A program made the translations under genes and the position numbers. Of a DNA stretch of 57,249 nucleotides, positions 34,105-41,538 are shown one piece after another; position 1 is the stretch's first letter, and every line of letters starts with the position of its first letter. The notes under the pieces were generated by a model. It saw only the letters and a list, made by a program, of their open reading frames with translations, was not told the DNA's origin and ran no database searches. The stretch covers positions 1-57,249 of the forward strand of contig NZ_AAXW01000030.1 of the NCBI RefSeq assembly GCF_000169335.1, in the 5' to 3' direction. The DNA is from Crocosphaera chwakensis CCY0110. GTDB taxonomy: Bacteria; Cyanobacteriota; Cyanobacteriia; Cyanobacteriales; Microcystaceae.

Positions 34105-35223
34105 ATGAACCATGAATCTTTAATTTGTGAAGAAAAAGCCTATTTTATTGTCGGTAATACTTTCTATCGTTCCCAGAGTAAAATAACCAGAGATTTAGGC
34201 GTATTAGCAGCCAAAGCTTATAAAAATGAACAAGGAAAATTAAAGGTTTTAGATGTAATGACGGGTTGCGGTGTTCGTTCATTGCGCTACTATCTAGAAA
34301 GTGATGCAGATTATATTTTGGCAAATGATAGTAACCCCGAAAATAAAGCAGTCATTGAACATAATCTATCGCAAATTTTACAAGAAAAAAAAGGAAAAGT
34401 AACTTATCAAAATGCTAATAATATTTTTTTTGAGTGTTATAGCAATAAAGATTATTATGACTTTGTTGATGTAGATGCTTTTGGTTCACCTAATCCTTAT
34501 TTAAGTACCGCATTATGGGCAACAAAAATAGGGGGTTTAATCTATTTAACTTGTACCGATGGACGAACAGCAACAGGACATTTACCCGAAAACTGTTTAC
34601 AAGTTTATGGATCGTATGGGCGATCGCATCCAGCAGCACAAGAACAAGTATTACGGTTAATTATAGGTAGTACCTTACAACAAGCAGCAACGATAGGATT
34701 AGGCATTGAACCAATTTTTTCTTATTTTTCAGGGCAAACATATCGAGTAATGTTACGTTTATTACCTAAAATAAATCTCAGTTTAGATAATTATGGTTTT
34801 TTAGGCTATTGTCATCACTGTGGAGAATATGTAACTATTTCTTATAAACAGTTGGGTAAAATGAGATGTTATCATCAGCAAGAAAACAAAAAATATAATT
34901 ATACAATTTCTGGTGCAATGTGGTTAGGTGATTTGCATAATAAAGCCTATTTAAAAACAATGAAAAGCTTAGTAATTGATTTAAAATGGACAGAGGTAAG
35001 TGATTTATTATCAACCATGATCAACGAGTCAGAATTTCCCCCTTATTTCTATACATTAGGAGAAATTGGAAGACGAGGAAAATTAGATATTCCCAAGCGA
35101 TCGCAACTAATTAAAGCTTTACACAATCAGGGTTTTTCTGCTACAAATACTCATATTAACTCCCAAGCGATTAAAACTAATGCTACTTTAAAACAATGTA
35201 TTGAAATAGCAAAAGGTTTATAA
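34105..35223 (+). CDS. trm1: Trm1-type tRNA (guanine26-N2)-dimethyltransferase
   Basis: From ATG 34105 (a TTG one codon earlier also reads) the protein has 372 residues. It has a Rossmann-fold SAM domain with LDVMTGCGVRSLRYYLE (motif I), ILANDSNPEN, and the family signature FVDVDAFGSPNPYLSTALW (DPFG-like, here DAFG), followed by GGLIYLTCTDGRTATG. The C-terminal Trm1-specific domain has a Cys/His cluster (GYCHHCGEY and a later RCYH). Trm1 makes m2,2G26 in archaeal and eukaryotic tRNA; in bacteria it is known from Aquifex and some cyanobacteria. The frame is complete, so activity is likely. Confidence 0.88.
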   Translation: MNHESLICEEKAYFIVGNTFYRSQSKITRDLGVLAAKAYKNEQGKLKVLDVMTGCGVRSLRYYLESDADYILANDSNPENKAVIEHNLSQILQEKKGKVTYQNANNIFFECYSNKDYYDFVDVDAFGSPNPYLSTALWATKIGGLIYLTCTDGRTATGHLPENCLQVYGSYGRSHPAAQEQVLRLIIGSTLQQAATIGLGIEPIFSYFSGQTYRVMLRLLPKINLSLDNYGFLGYCHHCGEYVTISYKQLGKMRCYHQQENKKYNYTISGAMWLGDLHNKAYLKTMKSLVIDLKWTEVSDLLSTMINESEFPPYFYTLGEIGRRGKLDIPKRSQLIKALHNQGFSATNTHINSQAIKTNATLKQCIEIAKGL

Positions 35224-35251
35224 TACTATTTTCATCAACTTTAAATTAAGG

Positions 35252-35605
35252 ATGAATCAAAAAATATTGAATAGACTTAATGTTTCACTCAGTGAACTGA
35301 TTAACTTCTGTCAACAAAACCATATCCTTGAATTATCGGTGTTTGGATCTGTTCTCAGGGAAGATTTTAAGAAAACAAGCGACATCGATTTCCTTGTAGT
35401 CTTCGAGCCTCAAATTCAACTAAGCTTAATGGATTTAGTCGGTATCCAATACCAACTTGAGGATCTCATCGGACGAAAAGTAGACCTCATTGAAAAACGG
35501 TCTATTGAAAACAGTCATAACTGGATTCGCCGTAAGAACATTTTAGAAACTGCTGAAATGATCTATGAATCAGGACAAATCCTATTAAATTTAATTTCAA
35601 CTTGA
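35252..35605 (+). CDS. MNT-type minimal nucleotidyltransferase without an adjacent HEPN partner
   Basis: A 117-residue Pol-beta-fold protein with GSVLREDFKKTSDIDFLVVF, in which Gly-Ser and the Asp-x-Asp metal pair are intact, and the later VDLIEKRSI strand. Such proteins usually act as MntA antitoxins that AMPylate a HEPN toxin encoded next to them. No HEPN gene follows; the next elements are a REP half-site and phzF. It could be an orphan antitoxin or serve a HEPN protein elsewhere. The other MNT gene of this window is at 39.8 kb. Confidence 0.82.
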   Translation: MNQKILNRLNVSLSELINFCQQNHILELSVFGSVLREDFKKTSDIDFLVVFEPQIQLSLMDLVGIQYQLEDLIGRKVDLIEKRSIENSHNWIRRKNILETAEMIYESGQILLNLIST

Positions 35606-35624
35606 GATGGAAAGACTCAGCAAA

Positions 35625-35639
35625 TTTTGCCCACCCTAC
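35625..35639. repeat. Half REP-like element
   Basis: TTTTGCCCACCCTAC matches one arm of the RAYT-linked palindrome and lies between the MNT and phzF genes, 14 bp before the phzF start. No opposite arm is present. Confidence 0.6.
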
Positions 35640-35653
35640 AGAATTGAATTATT

Positions 35654-36565
35654 ATGACTTATTTATTTTACACGGTTGATGTTTTTACTGATACTATTTT
35701 CGGAGGTAATCAATTAGCAGTATTTCCGAATGCTGAGAGATTATCTACAGAAATAATGCAAAAAATAGCAGCAGAATTCAACTTTTCAGAAACGGTTTTT
35801 ATTTTACCTTCTACGGGTAAAAATGCTACTAAAAAGTTGCGTATTTTTACCCCAACTCAAGAATTACCTTTTGCTGGACATCCCACATTAGGCGCAGCTT
35901 ATATTTTAGGAATTACTGATAACTCTATCAATCAAGATGATGATTATCATATTATTTTTGAGGAAGGAGTTGGCTTAGTTCCAGTCACAATCAAATTTAA
36001 AAATCAGCAACCTATCTATACAGAATTAACCTCACCTCAATTACCAGAATTTTCTGATACCTGTCCATCGATAGAAGAATTGGCATCAATTTTAAGTTTA
36101 AAAATAGAAGATTTTAGACAGGATAACTATTCTCCTCAAGCAGTTTCTTGTGGACTACCTTTTTTATTTGTTCCTTTGCATAATAGGGAAGCATTAAAGA
36201 GGATAAAATTAAATAGCGATCGCTGGCAACAACTATTAGGAAATGCCTGGGCTTCTTCTTTGTATGTTTTCTGTTTCGATCCCGAATATGAAGGATCAAA
36301 TATTCGAGCAAGAATGTTTGCCCCAGGGTTAGGAGTTGCAGAAGATCCAGCTACAGGTTCTGCTGCTACTGCCTTTGGGGGATATTTAGGTATTCGTGAA
36401 ACCGAAAAAAATAGACAATTTCACTGGCGAATAGAACAAGGGTTTGAAATGGGAAGGCCAAGTTTCCTAGAGGTAACAATAGAAAAAACAGAGGCAAAAA
36501 TCAACAAGATTTCTGTGGGCGGATCTTCTGTTTTAGTCACAAAAGGAACTATCAATATTGCCTAA
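35654..36565 (+). CDS. PhzF-family isomerase/epimerase-like protein
   Basis: A 303-residue protein with the duplicated diaminopimelate-epimerase-like fold of PhzF. It has VDVFTDTIFGGNQLAVFPNA (about 8-27), the catalytic Glu in FNFSETVFI (about residue 45), FTPTQELPFAGHPTLGAAYIL, and the second-half AEDPATGSAATAFGGYL. All family landmarks are present. PhzF isomerises a phenazine precursor, but most homologues sit outside phenazine clusters, as here, and their substrates are unknown. The stop codon overlaps that of the convergent pentapeptide gene by 4 bp. Confidence 0.93.
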   Translation: MTYLFYTVDVFTDTIFGGNQLAVFPNAERLSTEIMQKIAAEFNFSETVFILPSTGKNATKKLRIFTPTQELPFAGHPTLGAAYILGITDNSINQDDDYHIIFEEGVGLVPVTIKFKNQQPIYTELTSPQLPEFSDTCPSIEELASILSLKIEDFRQDNYSPQAVSCGLPFLFVPLHNREALKRIKLNSDRWQQLLGNAWASSLYVFCFDPEYEGSNIRARMFAPGLGVAEDPATGSAATAFGGYLGIRETEKNRQFHWRIEQGFEMGRPSFLEVTIEKTEAKINKISVGGSSVLVTKGTINIA

Positions 36566-37113
36566 TCTAATGAAGTGCCTTCAACACAAGTATTAGTTAA
36601 TAATGTTCCTTCTATGATAGCTTGTTCTATTTGGGCGCATAATAGATTTGCAGAAGTTAAATTAGTCCCTCTTAAAATGGCCCCATTGAGAATAGCCTCT
36701 TCTAAATCAGCTTGAGATAAATCAGCCCCCGATAGGTTTGTATTACTTAAATCAGCTTGTAATAAAATAGTCCCGACTAAAGTAGCCCCTCGTAGATCAC
36801 AACCACGAAGATCAACCCCTGTTAAATCTAAATGGCTTAACACAGAACCAGCTAAAAAAGCCCCTGCTAAACTAATATTTTTACCTTGAATATCGGCTAA
36901 AATAGCCCCTCTTAAATCAGCATTACGACAGTCAGCATTAGTTAAGTTTGCCCCAGTTAAATCAGCCCCTCGTAAATTGGTTCGTAGGTTCGATCCCGAT
37001 AAATCAGCCCCGGTTAAATCAGCCCCAGATAAATCCATTCCTGATAAATCTTGTTTGGCTAAATCTTTAATTTTTCCGTTACGAATATCCAATAAATTGA
37101 TAGTTGTACTCAT
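36562..37113 (-). CDS. Pentapeptide repeat protein
   Basis: The 183-residue protein is almost wholly A(D/N)LxX repeats from residue 17 on (LSGMDLSGADLTGADLSGSN onward), about 30 units, predicted to form a right-handed four-sided beta-helix. One unit is irregular (NLRTNLRGADL). No signal peptide or transmembrane span, so probably cytosolic. Pentapeptide proteins are abundant in cyanobacteria, mostly with unknown function; some mimic DNA. Nothing here suggests a gyrase-binding member specifically. Confidence 0.92.
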   Translation of the reverse strand: MSTTINLLDIRNGKIKDLAKQDLSGMDLSGADLTGADLSGSNLRTNLRGADLTGANLTNADCRNADLRGAILADIQGKNISLAGAFLAGSVLSHLDLTGVDLRGCDLRGATLVGTILLQADLSNTNLSGADLSQADLEEAILNGAILRGTNLTSANLLCAQIEQAIIEGTLLTNTCVEGTSLD

Positions 37114-37139
37114 GATAATCTTCTCTTGTTTATGGTAAA

Positions 37140-37159
37140 TAGTGAATAACTATTCACTA
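37140..37159. repeat. Perfect hairpin between the DICT gene and pentapeptide gene
   Basis: TAGTGAATA and TATTCACTA face each other with only two bases between, followed by another half-copy (ACTATTCACTA). It lies downstream of the DICT gene and upstream of the pentapeptide gene, both leftward. It resembles the AT-rich intergenic repeats common in this genus; it may shape mRNA ends. Confidence 0.45.
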
Positions 37160-37170
37160 TAAACTATTCA

Positions 37171-38553
37171 CTACTTTGTAGCTTCTTCTAACCAAATCGC
37201 CGGTAGTTGACTGGGCTGATCAGGTAATGCCATTAAGCCCATTTCTACTAATCTAATAATGTTAGCTAGGGTATCAACCAATGTCGGATCAAACCAAGTT
37301 TCTTTATAAGATTCGCATTTTTCTAAAGCTTCCCCTAAACTTAAAGAATCGCGATCGCCCCTAGGTTGGGTTAATTCTTGGAAGTAGGCAACTAACCCCA
37401 AGATTCTCGCTTCAATGCCGTTGTCTTCCCCTTTTAAGCCATCGGGTTTACCGCTTCCGTCCCAATGTTCTAACTGGTGTCCTACGATGTCTTTAATCGC
37501 TTTTAATTCGGGCATAGTCGATAACAATTGAGATCCCAACATTGCCCTGTCTCTCCAAAAATCGTAACTCGAATCATTTAATTGTTCAGGGGTGTGAGTA
37601 AACACTTCTTTGGGGGCTTCTGCTAGTCCGATACGATATAATAACCCTGCTAATCTTAACCGTCTCAGTTGTAGAGTGGGTAAGTCCAATAACTGTCCGA
37701 TGGTTTCTGCGAGGGCTGATACTTGTAAGGAAGCGAGGGGGTTATCTTTGTCTTTCTCATCCACTCGTTGCGCCATACGGAGAAAGGCTTGTAACTTACT
37801 AGCAGCCAGATTTCGGTTTAATTTTCGGGCTTGTCCTTCTAAGTCTACCAGTTCTCTCGTTTGACGGTTAATGGTTACTAACTGTTGCTGAGAGGTTTGT
37901 AAGTAGGTCACGATACGAGAGACAACCCCAGTGAGATCGATAGAGACATCTTGGGGAGTTTCTGCGATCGCTTGTTGCATTTTGCTTAATTTATCGGCTA
38001 ATTCTGGGTTATAGGATCGCATTCCCTCGATTAAAATCTTAGCTGACTCTTCAACTGGAAGGCGATCAAAAGTCCAAAGTCCGTAAAATTTTCGTTCTGC
38101 GTCTGTTTGGGGTTGGGTATCGGCGCGGTAGTCTTCAGAGGATAGTTCCCGACATAAGACCATTGCTGCGTATCCTGGGGCTAAAATGATTAAATTCCAC
38201 TCTTCAATGAGGGGATCTTCTTGTTTAAGATGAACCAAAGAAACATTGTCTAATTTTCCTGTTTTATGGCTGTCAAACCCGCTTTCTGCTACAGCAGCGA
38301 TCGCAATATGGCGAGAACGTTGGGCAATATCATAATAGCGATCGGCCTCTTGTAAGTACCATTTTCCCTGTTGAAACGTCACCAACACTAACGGATGTTG
38401 TTGGGGATCATCAGGGGTACTTTTAAGAATATGGTCTTCTAAGGCGTGACAAAGGGCAACCAGGGTATTTTTGAAGTAAACCCCGTAACTAGGGGGTAAT
38501 TGACCGTCTGGAAGTGCGCTTTTGAGTTGTTTTAAGGTTGACTCAGGTAACAT
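37171..38553 (-). CDS. DICT domain protein with degenerate HD-GYP domain
   Basis: Of 460 residues, about 20-195 resemble the DICT sensory domain (VYFKNTLVALCHALED, LVLVTFQQGKWYLQEADRY). A coiled linker (about 205-265) leads to an HD-GYP-like region (about 270-450). The HHExxDGxGYP part reads GHQLEHWDGSGKPDGLKGED, and the expected HDIGK is replaced by YRIGLAEAP, so the HD metal pair is missing. Hydrolysis of cyclic-di-GMP is therefore doubtful; it may only bind it or act as a scaffold. DICT domains are frequent in cyanobacterial signalling. It stands 57 bp upstream of the pentapeptide gene. Confidence 0.82.
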   Translation of the reverse strand: MLPESTLKQLKSALPDGQLPPSYGVYFKNTLVALCHALEDHILKSTPDDPQQHPLVLVTFQQGKWYLQEADRYYDIAQRSRHIAIAAVAESGFDSHKTGKLDNVSLVHLKQEDPLIEEWNLIILAPGYAAMVLCRELSSEDYRADTQPQTDAERKFYGLWTFDRLPVEESAKILIEGMRSYNPELADKLSKMQQAIAETPQDVSIDLTGVVSRIVTYLQTSQQQLVTINRQTRELVDLEGQARKLNRNLAASKLQAFLRMAQRVDEKDKDNPLASLQVSALAETIGQLLDLPTLQLRRLRLAGLLYRIGLAEAPKEVFTHTPEQLNDSSYDFWRDRAMLGSQLLSTMPELKAIKDIVGHQLEHWDGSGKPDGLKGEDNGIEARILGLVAYFQELTQPRGDRDSLSLGEALEKCESYKETWFDPTLVDTLANIIRLVEMGLMALPDQPSQLPAIWLEEATK

Positions 38554-38755
38554 TCAGAACTGCTAAAATTGGGACTTTATTATTAGTTTATTTTAAACTA
38601 CGGATAACTATAGCTTATTGGATTAGTCAATTGACGACTACGGGTTATCCTCTTAATTATTGTTAAGCACTACTGACTGTAACAGATTTTCTTAATCAGA
38701 TGTTTCTAAAATATTTATAGACAGCATTAGGAAAATAAGACCTCTTTACCAGGCT

Positions 38756-39472
38756 ATGAAAATCAAAACTCCTGCTCAAGAATCGGAGCGATTAGAAGCC
38801 CTCAAACAATATAACATTTTAGATACACCGTCTGAGCAAGCTTACGACGATATCACCAGTTTAGCAGCATTTATCTGCGATGTTCCCATTGCTTTAATTA
38901 CGTTTGTGGATGCAGAACGTCAATGGTTTAAGTCCAAAGTTGGCTTAAATGTGGCTCAAACTTCCCGTGATGTTTCCTTCTGTTCTCAGTGTATTTTGAG
39001 TCCAGACATGATGGTTGTCAAGGATACTTTTTTAGATGAACGTTTTAAAGATAATCCATTAGTAATAGTTGACCCTTATATTCGGTTTTATGCAGGGGTT
39101 CCTTTATTAACTCCTGATGAGCAACCTTTAGGAACGCTTTGTGTTATTGATCGTCAACCGAGGGAGTTATCGGAGTCTCAAACCAATGCTTTAAATGCTC
39201 TCGCGCGTCAAGTTATGATGCAGTTAGAGTTAAGACGGGTATCTTCTCAATTAGCCACTGCTTTAGATAAAATTAAAGTTATCGAGGGTTTAGTCCCTAT
39301 TTGTTCTTATTGTAAGGGTATTCGTAACGATCAAGGTTATTGGTCTACCGTTGAAACGTTTATTGAACAACATTCCGATGTTGAGTTTACTCATGGTATT
39401 TGTAATGAGTGTATGAAGGTTCATTTTCCTGATGTTGCAGAAGTTTTATTAAAGGAGGAGGATGATAGTTAA
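38756..39472 (+). CDS. GAF domain protein with C-terminal Cys4 motif
   Basis: Of 238 residues, about 25-160 form a GAF domain of the sort that starts LKQYNILDTPSEQAYDDI and contains DVSFCSQCILSPDMMVVKD. A short coiled segment follows, then a compact motif with two cysteine pairs, CSYC-KGIRNDQGYW and GICNEC, about 35 residues apart, which looks like a metal site. This GAF-Cys4 tail is common in bacterial sensor kinases and cyclases, yet no output domain is present here. It may signal by protein contact. It converges on the hepT-like gene, only 1 bp apart. Confidence 0.85.
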   Translation: MKIKTPAQESERLEALKQYNILDTPSEQAYDDITSLAAFICDVPIALITFVDAERQWFKSKVGLNVAQTSRDVSFCSQCILSPDMMVVKDTFLDERFKDNPLVIVDPYIRFYAGVPLLTPDEQPLGTLCVIDRQPRELSESQTNALNALARQVMMQLELRRVSSQLATALDKIKVIEGLVPICSYCKGIRNDQGYWSTVETFIEQHSDVEFTHGICNECMKVHFPDVAEVLLKEEDDS

Positions 39473-39473
39473 A

Positions 39474-39807
39474 TTATTCAAACTCCTGATTAATGATGAT
39501 TTCAACTTCAGACTTAAGAGGAATAATTTTTGTTTGTATAATGTCCCAAATGATTTCATTTTCTAAACTAAAATAAGCATGGACTAAAATATCCCTTAAA
39601 CCAGCAATTTCAAGCCATTCAACCCTTGGATATTTATTTCTCATTTCTCTTGGGATTTGTTTAACTGCTTCTCCAATAATTTGTAAGTTCCTTAAAGTCG
39701 CATCAACTCTTAATTCATCTTTTATAATCAAGTCCTTGACTATATCGTAAAATCTTATCACAACTGACTAATATATCATCAAAATAAAGCCTTAAGTTAC
39801 GAGACAT
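39474..39807 (-). pseudogene. hepT: Frameshifted HepT (HEPN toxin of an MNT/HEPN module)
   Basis: The start at 39807 (MSRNLRLYFDDIL, overlapping the mntA stop by 11 bp) reads a normal HepT N-terminus to QGLDYK and then meets TGA. Removing one A from the four-A run at 39720-39723 continues as KDELRVDATLRNLQIIGEA and on to the end. Restored, the protein would have 110 residues with the RNase motif R-x4-H in GLRDILVHAYF. HepT is a ribonuclease neutralised by MntA AMPylation. The downstream part alone is open from a GTG at 39761 (95 residues). A real frameshift, a programmed slip or a sequencing error are all possible. Confidence 0.85.
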
Positions 39808-40087
39808 AAATGGCTTCTTTTTCCACTGACTTCAGAAGTTGAGGTTTCAACATTTTTCGACTGACTAAATCAACGGATAACCCTAAACTATCTTCTAAAA
39901 AAAACTTTAATTCCATATAGTTGTCAAAGGTAACGACTCCTTCAAACTCCACCAACAAATCAAGATCACTACTACTTTTTGCCTCATCTCTAGCAAAAGA
40001 ACCAAATAAAGCTAATGAAGTTACACCATAACTTTTAATTACTGTTAAATTTTGTTTTAAAAACTTCATTAAATCTTCTTTATTCAT
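39797..40087 (-). CDS. mntA: MNT nucleotidyltransferase antitoxin (MntA-like)
   Basis: A 96-residue Pol-beta minimal nucleotidyltransferase with LALFGSFARDEAKSSSDLDLLVEFEG (the GS and D-x-D motifs are split by normal spacing), then the VDLVSRKML strand. The catalytic residues look intact. Its stop codon overlaps the hepT start, the classic MNT/HEPN arrangement in which MntA modifies and silences HepT. Because the hepT frame is broken, the antitoxin may now be free or may protect against HepT proteins encoded elsewhere. Confidence 0.88.
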   Translation of the reverse strand: MNKEDLMKFLKQNLTVIKSYGVTSLALFGSFARDEAKSSSDLDLLVEFEGVVTFDNYMELKFFLEDSLGLSVDLVSRKMLKPQLLKSVEKEAIYVS

Positions 40088-40237
40088 TTTCTTAAATACT
40101 CCAAATAATTATGTTTTTCCTATCCTTATTTGTCATGGTGAGGGGAAATATAAACAATAAGCTTCAATTTTTACTGAAAATACCCCGAAGCAATCTCTAT
40201 AGCTATTTCTGAGAACTGATATTATTCAAAACTTATT

Positions 40238-40543
40238 TTAGTCCATAATTGGTTTAAAGTCTATACTTATACCCACTGAGTGTAAAATAAATAGTAAATT
40301 TTCTACAGTTAACTGTTCTTTGTTCCATAAAAGTTTATCAATTTCTCCTTGTGAGTTTTCTGTAATTTTAGATAAAGTTTTAACCATTTTTTTGGCCTCC
40401 ATAATATTTTCTAAAGCGAGAATAAAAGCTTCTTTATTTCCATCTTTTAAGGTTTCATCTAATGCTACTTTTAAATATTGAGAAGCATAGTGAGGATCAG
40501 ATAGTCTTTTAAAAAAATCATCTTGATAGTTTTTAATTGGCAT
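40238..40543 (-). CDS. HigA-like antitoxin (COG3636 / HI1420 type)
   Basis: From ATG 40543 (MPIKNYQDDFFKRLSD) the protein has 101 residues; an upstream ATG at 40579 overlaps the toxin gene. The N-terminus has the family pattern FFKRLSDPHYASQYLKVALDE. The C-terminal half holds a helix-turn-helix where family members have LSRESLYKAL; here that segment reads GEIDKLLWNKEQLTVENLL, noticeably diverged. It pairs with the toxin gene 4 bp upstream and should bind both the toxin and the operator. Confidence 0.82.
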   Translation of the reverse strand: MPIKNYQDDFFKRLSDPHYASQYLKVALDETLKDGNKEAFILALENIMEAKKMVKTLSKITENSQGEIDKLLWNKEQLTVENLLFILHSVGISIDFKPIMD

Positions 40544-40547
40544 TTTA

Positions 40548-40886
40548 TTATTTACCTCCTTGTTCTTTTTGATAAGCATTCCAGAATTTTTTTGCTTTTT
40601 TGATGTCTTTATTTTGGGTCTTTTTTCCTCCTCCCGTTAGAAGAAGTATAATCTTTTTTCCTATTATACCGTAGTAAATTCGATATCCTGAACCAAAAAA
40701 TAATCTTAACTCATAAACTCCTTCTCCTACACTTTTAGCGTCTCCAAAGTTTCCTAACCTAACTCTATCAAGACGGACATCTATTCTAACTTGAGTTTGC
40801 ATATCTAGTTGTTCAAACCAGTTATCAAAAGGACATAGATTGGTTTCAGTAACATATTTTTTTATTTCCCATTTTTCCTGACTCAT
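40548..40886 (-). CDS. RelE/HigB-like toxin (HI1419 type)
   Basis: A 112-residue protein of the phage-derived Gp49/RelE-fold addiction killer group. Signatures are the N-terminal PFDNWFEQLDMQTQVRI, GEGVYELRLFFGSGYRIYYG and the C-terminal TGGGKKTQNKDIKKAKKFW. Reading frame and conserved residues look intact. Such toxins cleave mRNA on the ribosome. With the antitoxin gene just downstream it forms the only TA pair in this island that seems fully intact. Toxin-first order is typical of this subfamily. Confidence 0.88.
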   Translation of the reverse strand: MSQEKWEIKKYVTETNLCPFDNWFEQLDMQTQVRIDVRLDRVRLGNFGDAKSVGEGVYELRLFFGSGYRIYYGIIGKKIILLLTGGGKKTQNKDIKKAKKFWNAYQKEQGGK

Positions 40887-40888
40887 AT

Positions 40889-41191
40889 TTATTGATTATT
40901 CTCCATTTCTTCAATAATCTTCATGGTTTCTACGCTAACAGCACACACTTTTGTTAATAAGTCAATCACTTGTTCTTTGTAGTCTGCGAAACGATAATTA
41001 TTGAATTTTTCAGCAATGGTTTTATCTCTGGGTTTCTTTTCTTTATATTGATCTAAAATCCATTCTAATGCACATCGGTTTCCTAGTTTATATTCCCATG
41101 CAATGGATGGTATTCCCTCTAAGGATTTACTAGAGCTTATTCCTGAAATTGATATCATTGTATTTGCTTTTTGAAGACTATCACCAAGCAT
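40889..41191 (-). pseudogene. C-terminal remnant of a type ISP restriction-modification enzyme
   Basis: The 100-residue ORF reads WEYKLGNRCALEWILDQYKE, then KEQVIDLLTKVCAVSVETMKI, closely following the ending of giant single-chain type ISP restriction-modification proteins (pattern LGxRSALEWVIDQY ... VVTVSVETVKIV). The nuclease, helicase, methyltransferase and most of the specificity domain are missing, so only the last few percent of such a gene remains. It lies 2 bp upstream of the toxin gene. The assignment rests on motif recognition without a search. Confidence 0.65.
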
Positions 41192-41285
41192 TGAAAAATG
41201 ATTATTTGTCAGTCTGTGATTGAGTAATTTATCTGTATAATGGTAAAGTTGTAAAAAAGGTCTCTATAAAGAAAGAATAATTAAA

Positions 41286-41515
41286 TTAAGCTGTTTCAGT
41301 TAATTCTTGTAGTTCGGTGTCTTCTTCATAGATTTCTGCATATAGATATAGGTCTGCTGACGCTTCTAATTCTTTAATATCTAATTCTGATTGCAACTTT
41401 TCTAATCTAATGCAAAACGAATCATCTCTTCTTCATTTTTAAACCTATATTTTTCATAATTAAGAAGAAAATCAAGTTGAGTTTCTTCAATATTTAAGAT
41501 AACTTTTTGCTTCAT
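41286..41515 (-). pseudogene. Frameshifted small antitoxin-like gene
   Basis: ATG at 41515 opens MKQKVILNIEETQLDFLLN and reaches TAG at 41402 after 37 codons (ending RFALD). Shifting frame by one base at that point continues LEKLQSELDIKELEASADLY, then YAEIYEEDTELQELTETA to TAA at 41286. The joined product (about 76 residues) has the look of cyanobacterial antitoxins with a SADLYAEIYEED tail, usually paired with MazF-like toxins. No toxin gene is next to it. The single missing base is probably a T in GAT(T)TAG. Confidence 0.7.
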
Positions 41516-41538
41516 GGTTTTTCAATTCTCAACACGAC

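Noticed and set aside
36971..37000. GGTTCGATCCC-like sequence resembling a tRNA T-arm
   Set aside because: It lies inside the pentapeptide-repeat coding sequence and has no cloverleaf around it. No tRNA was found in the window.
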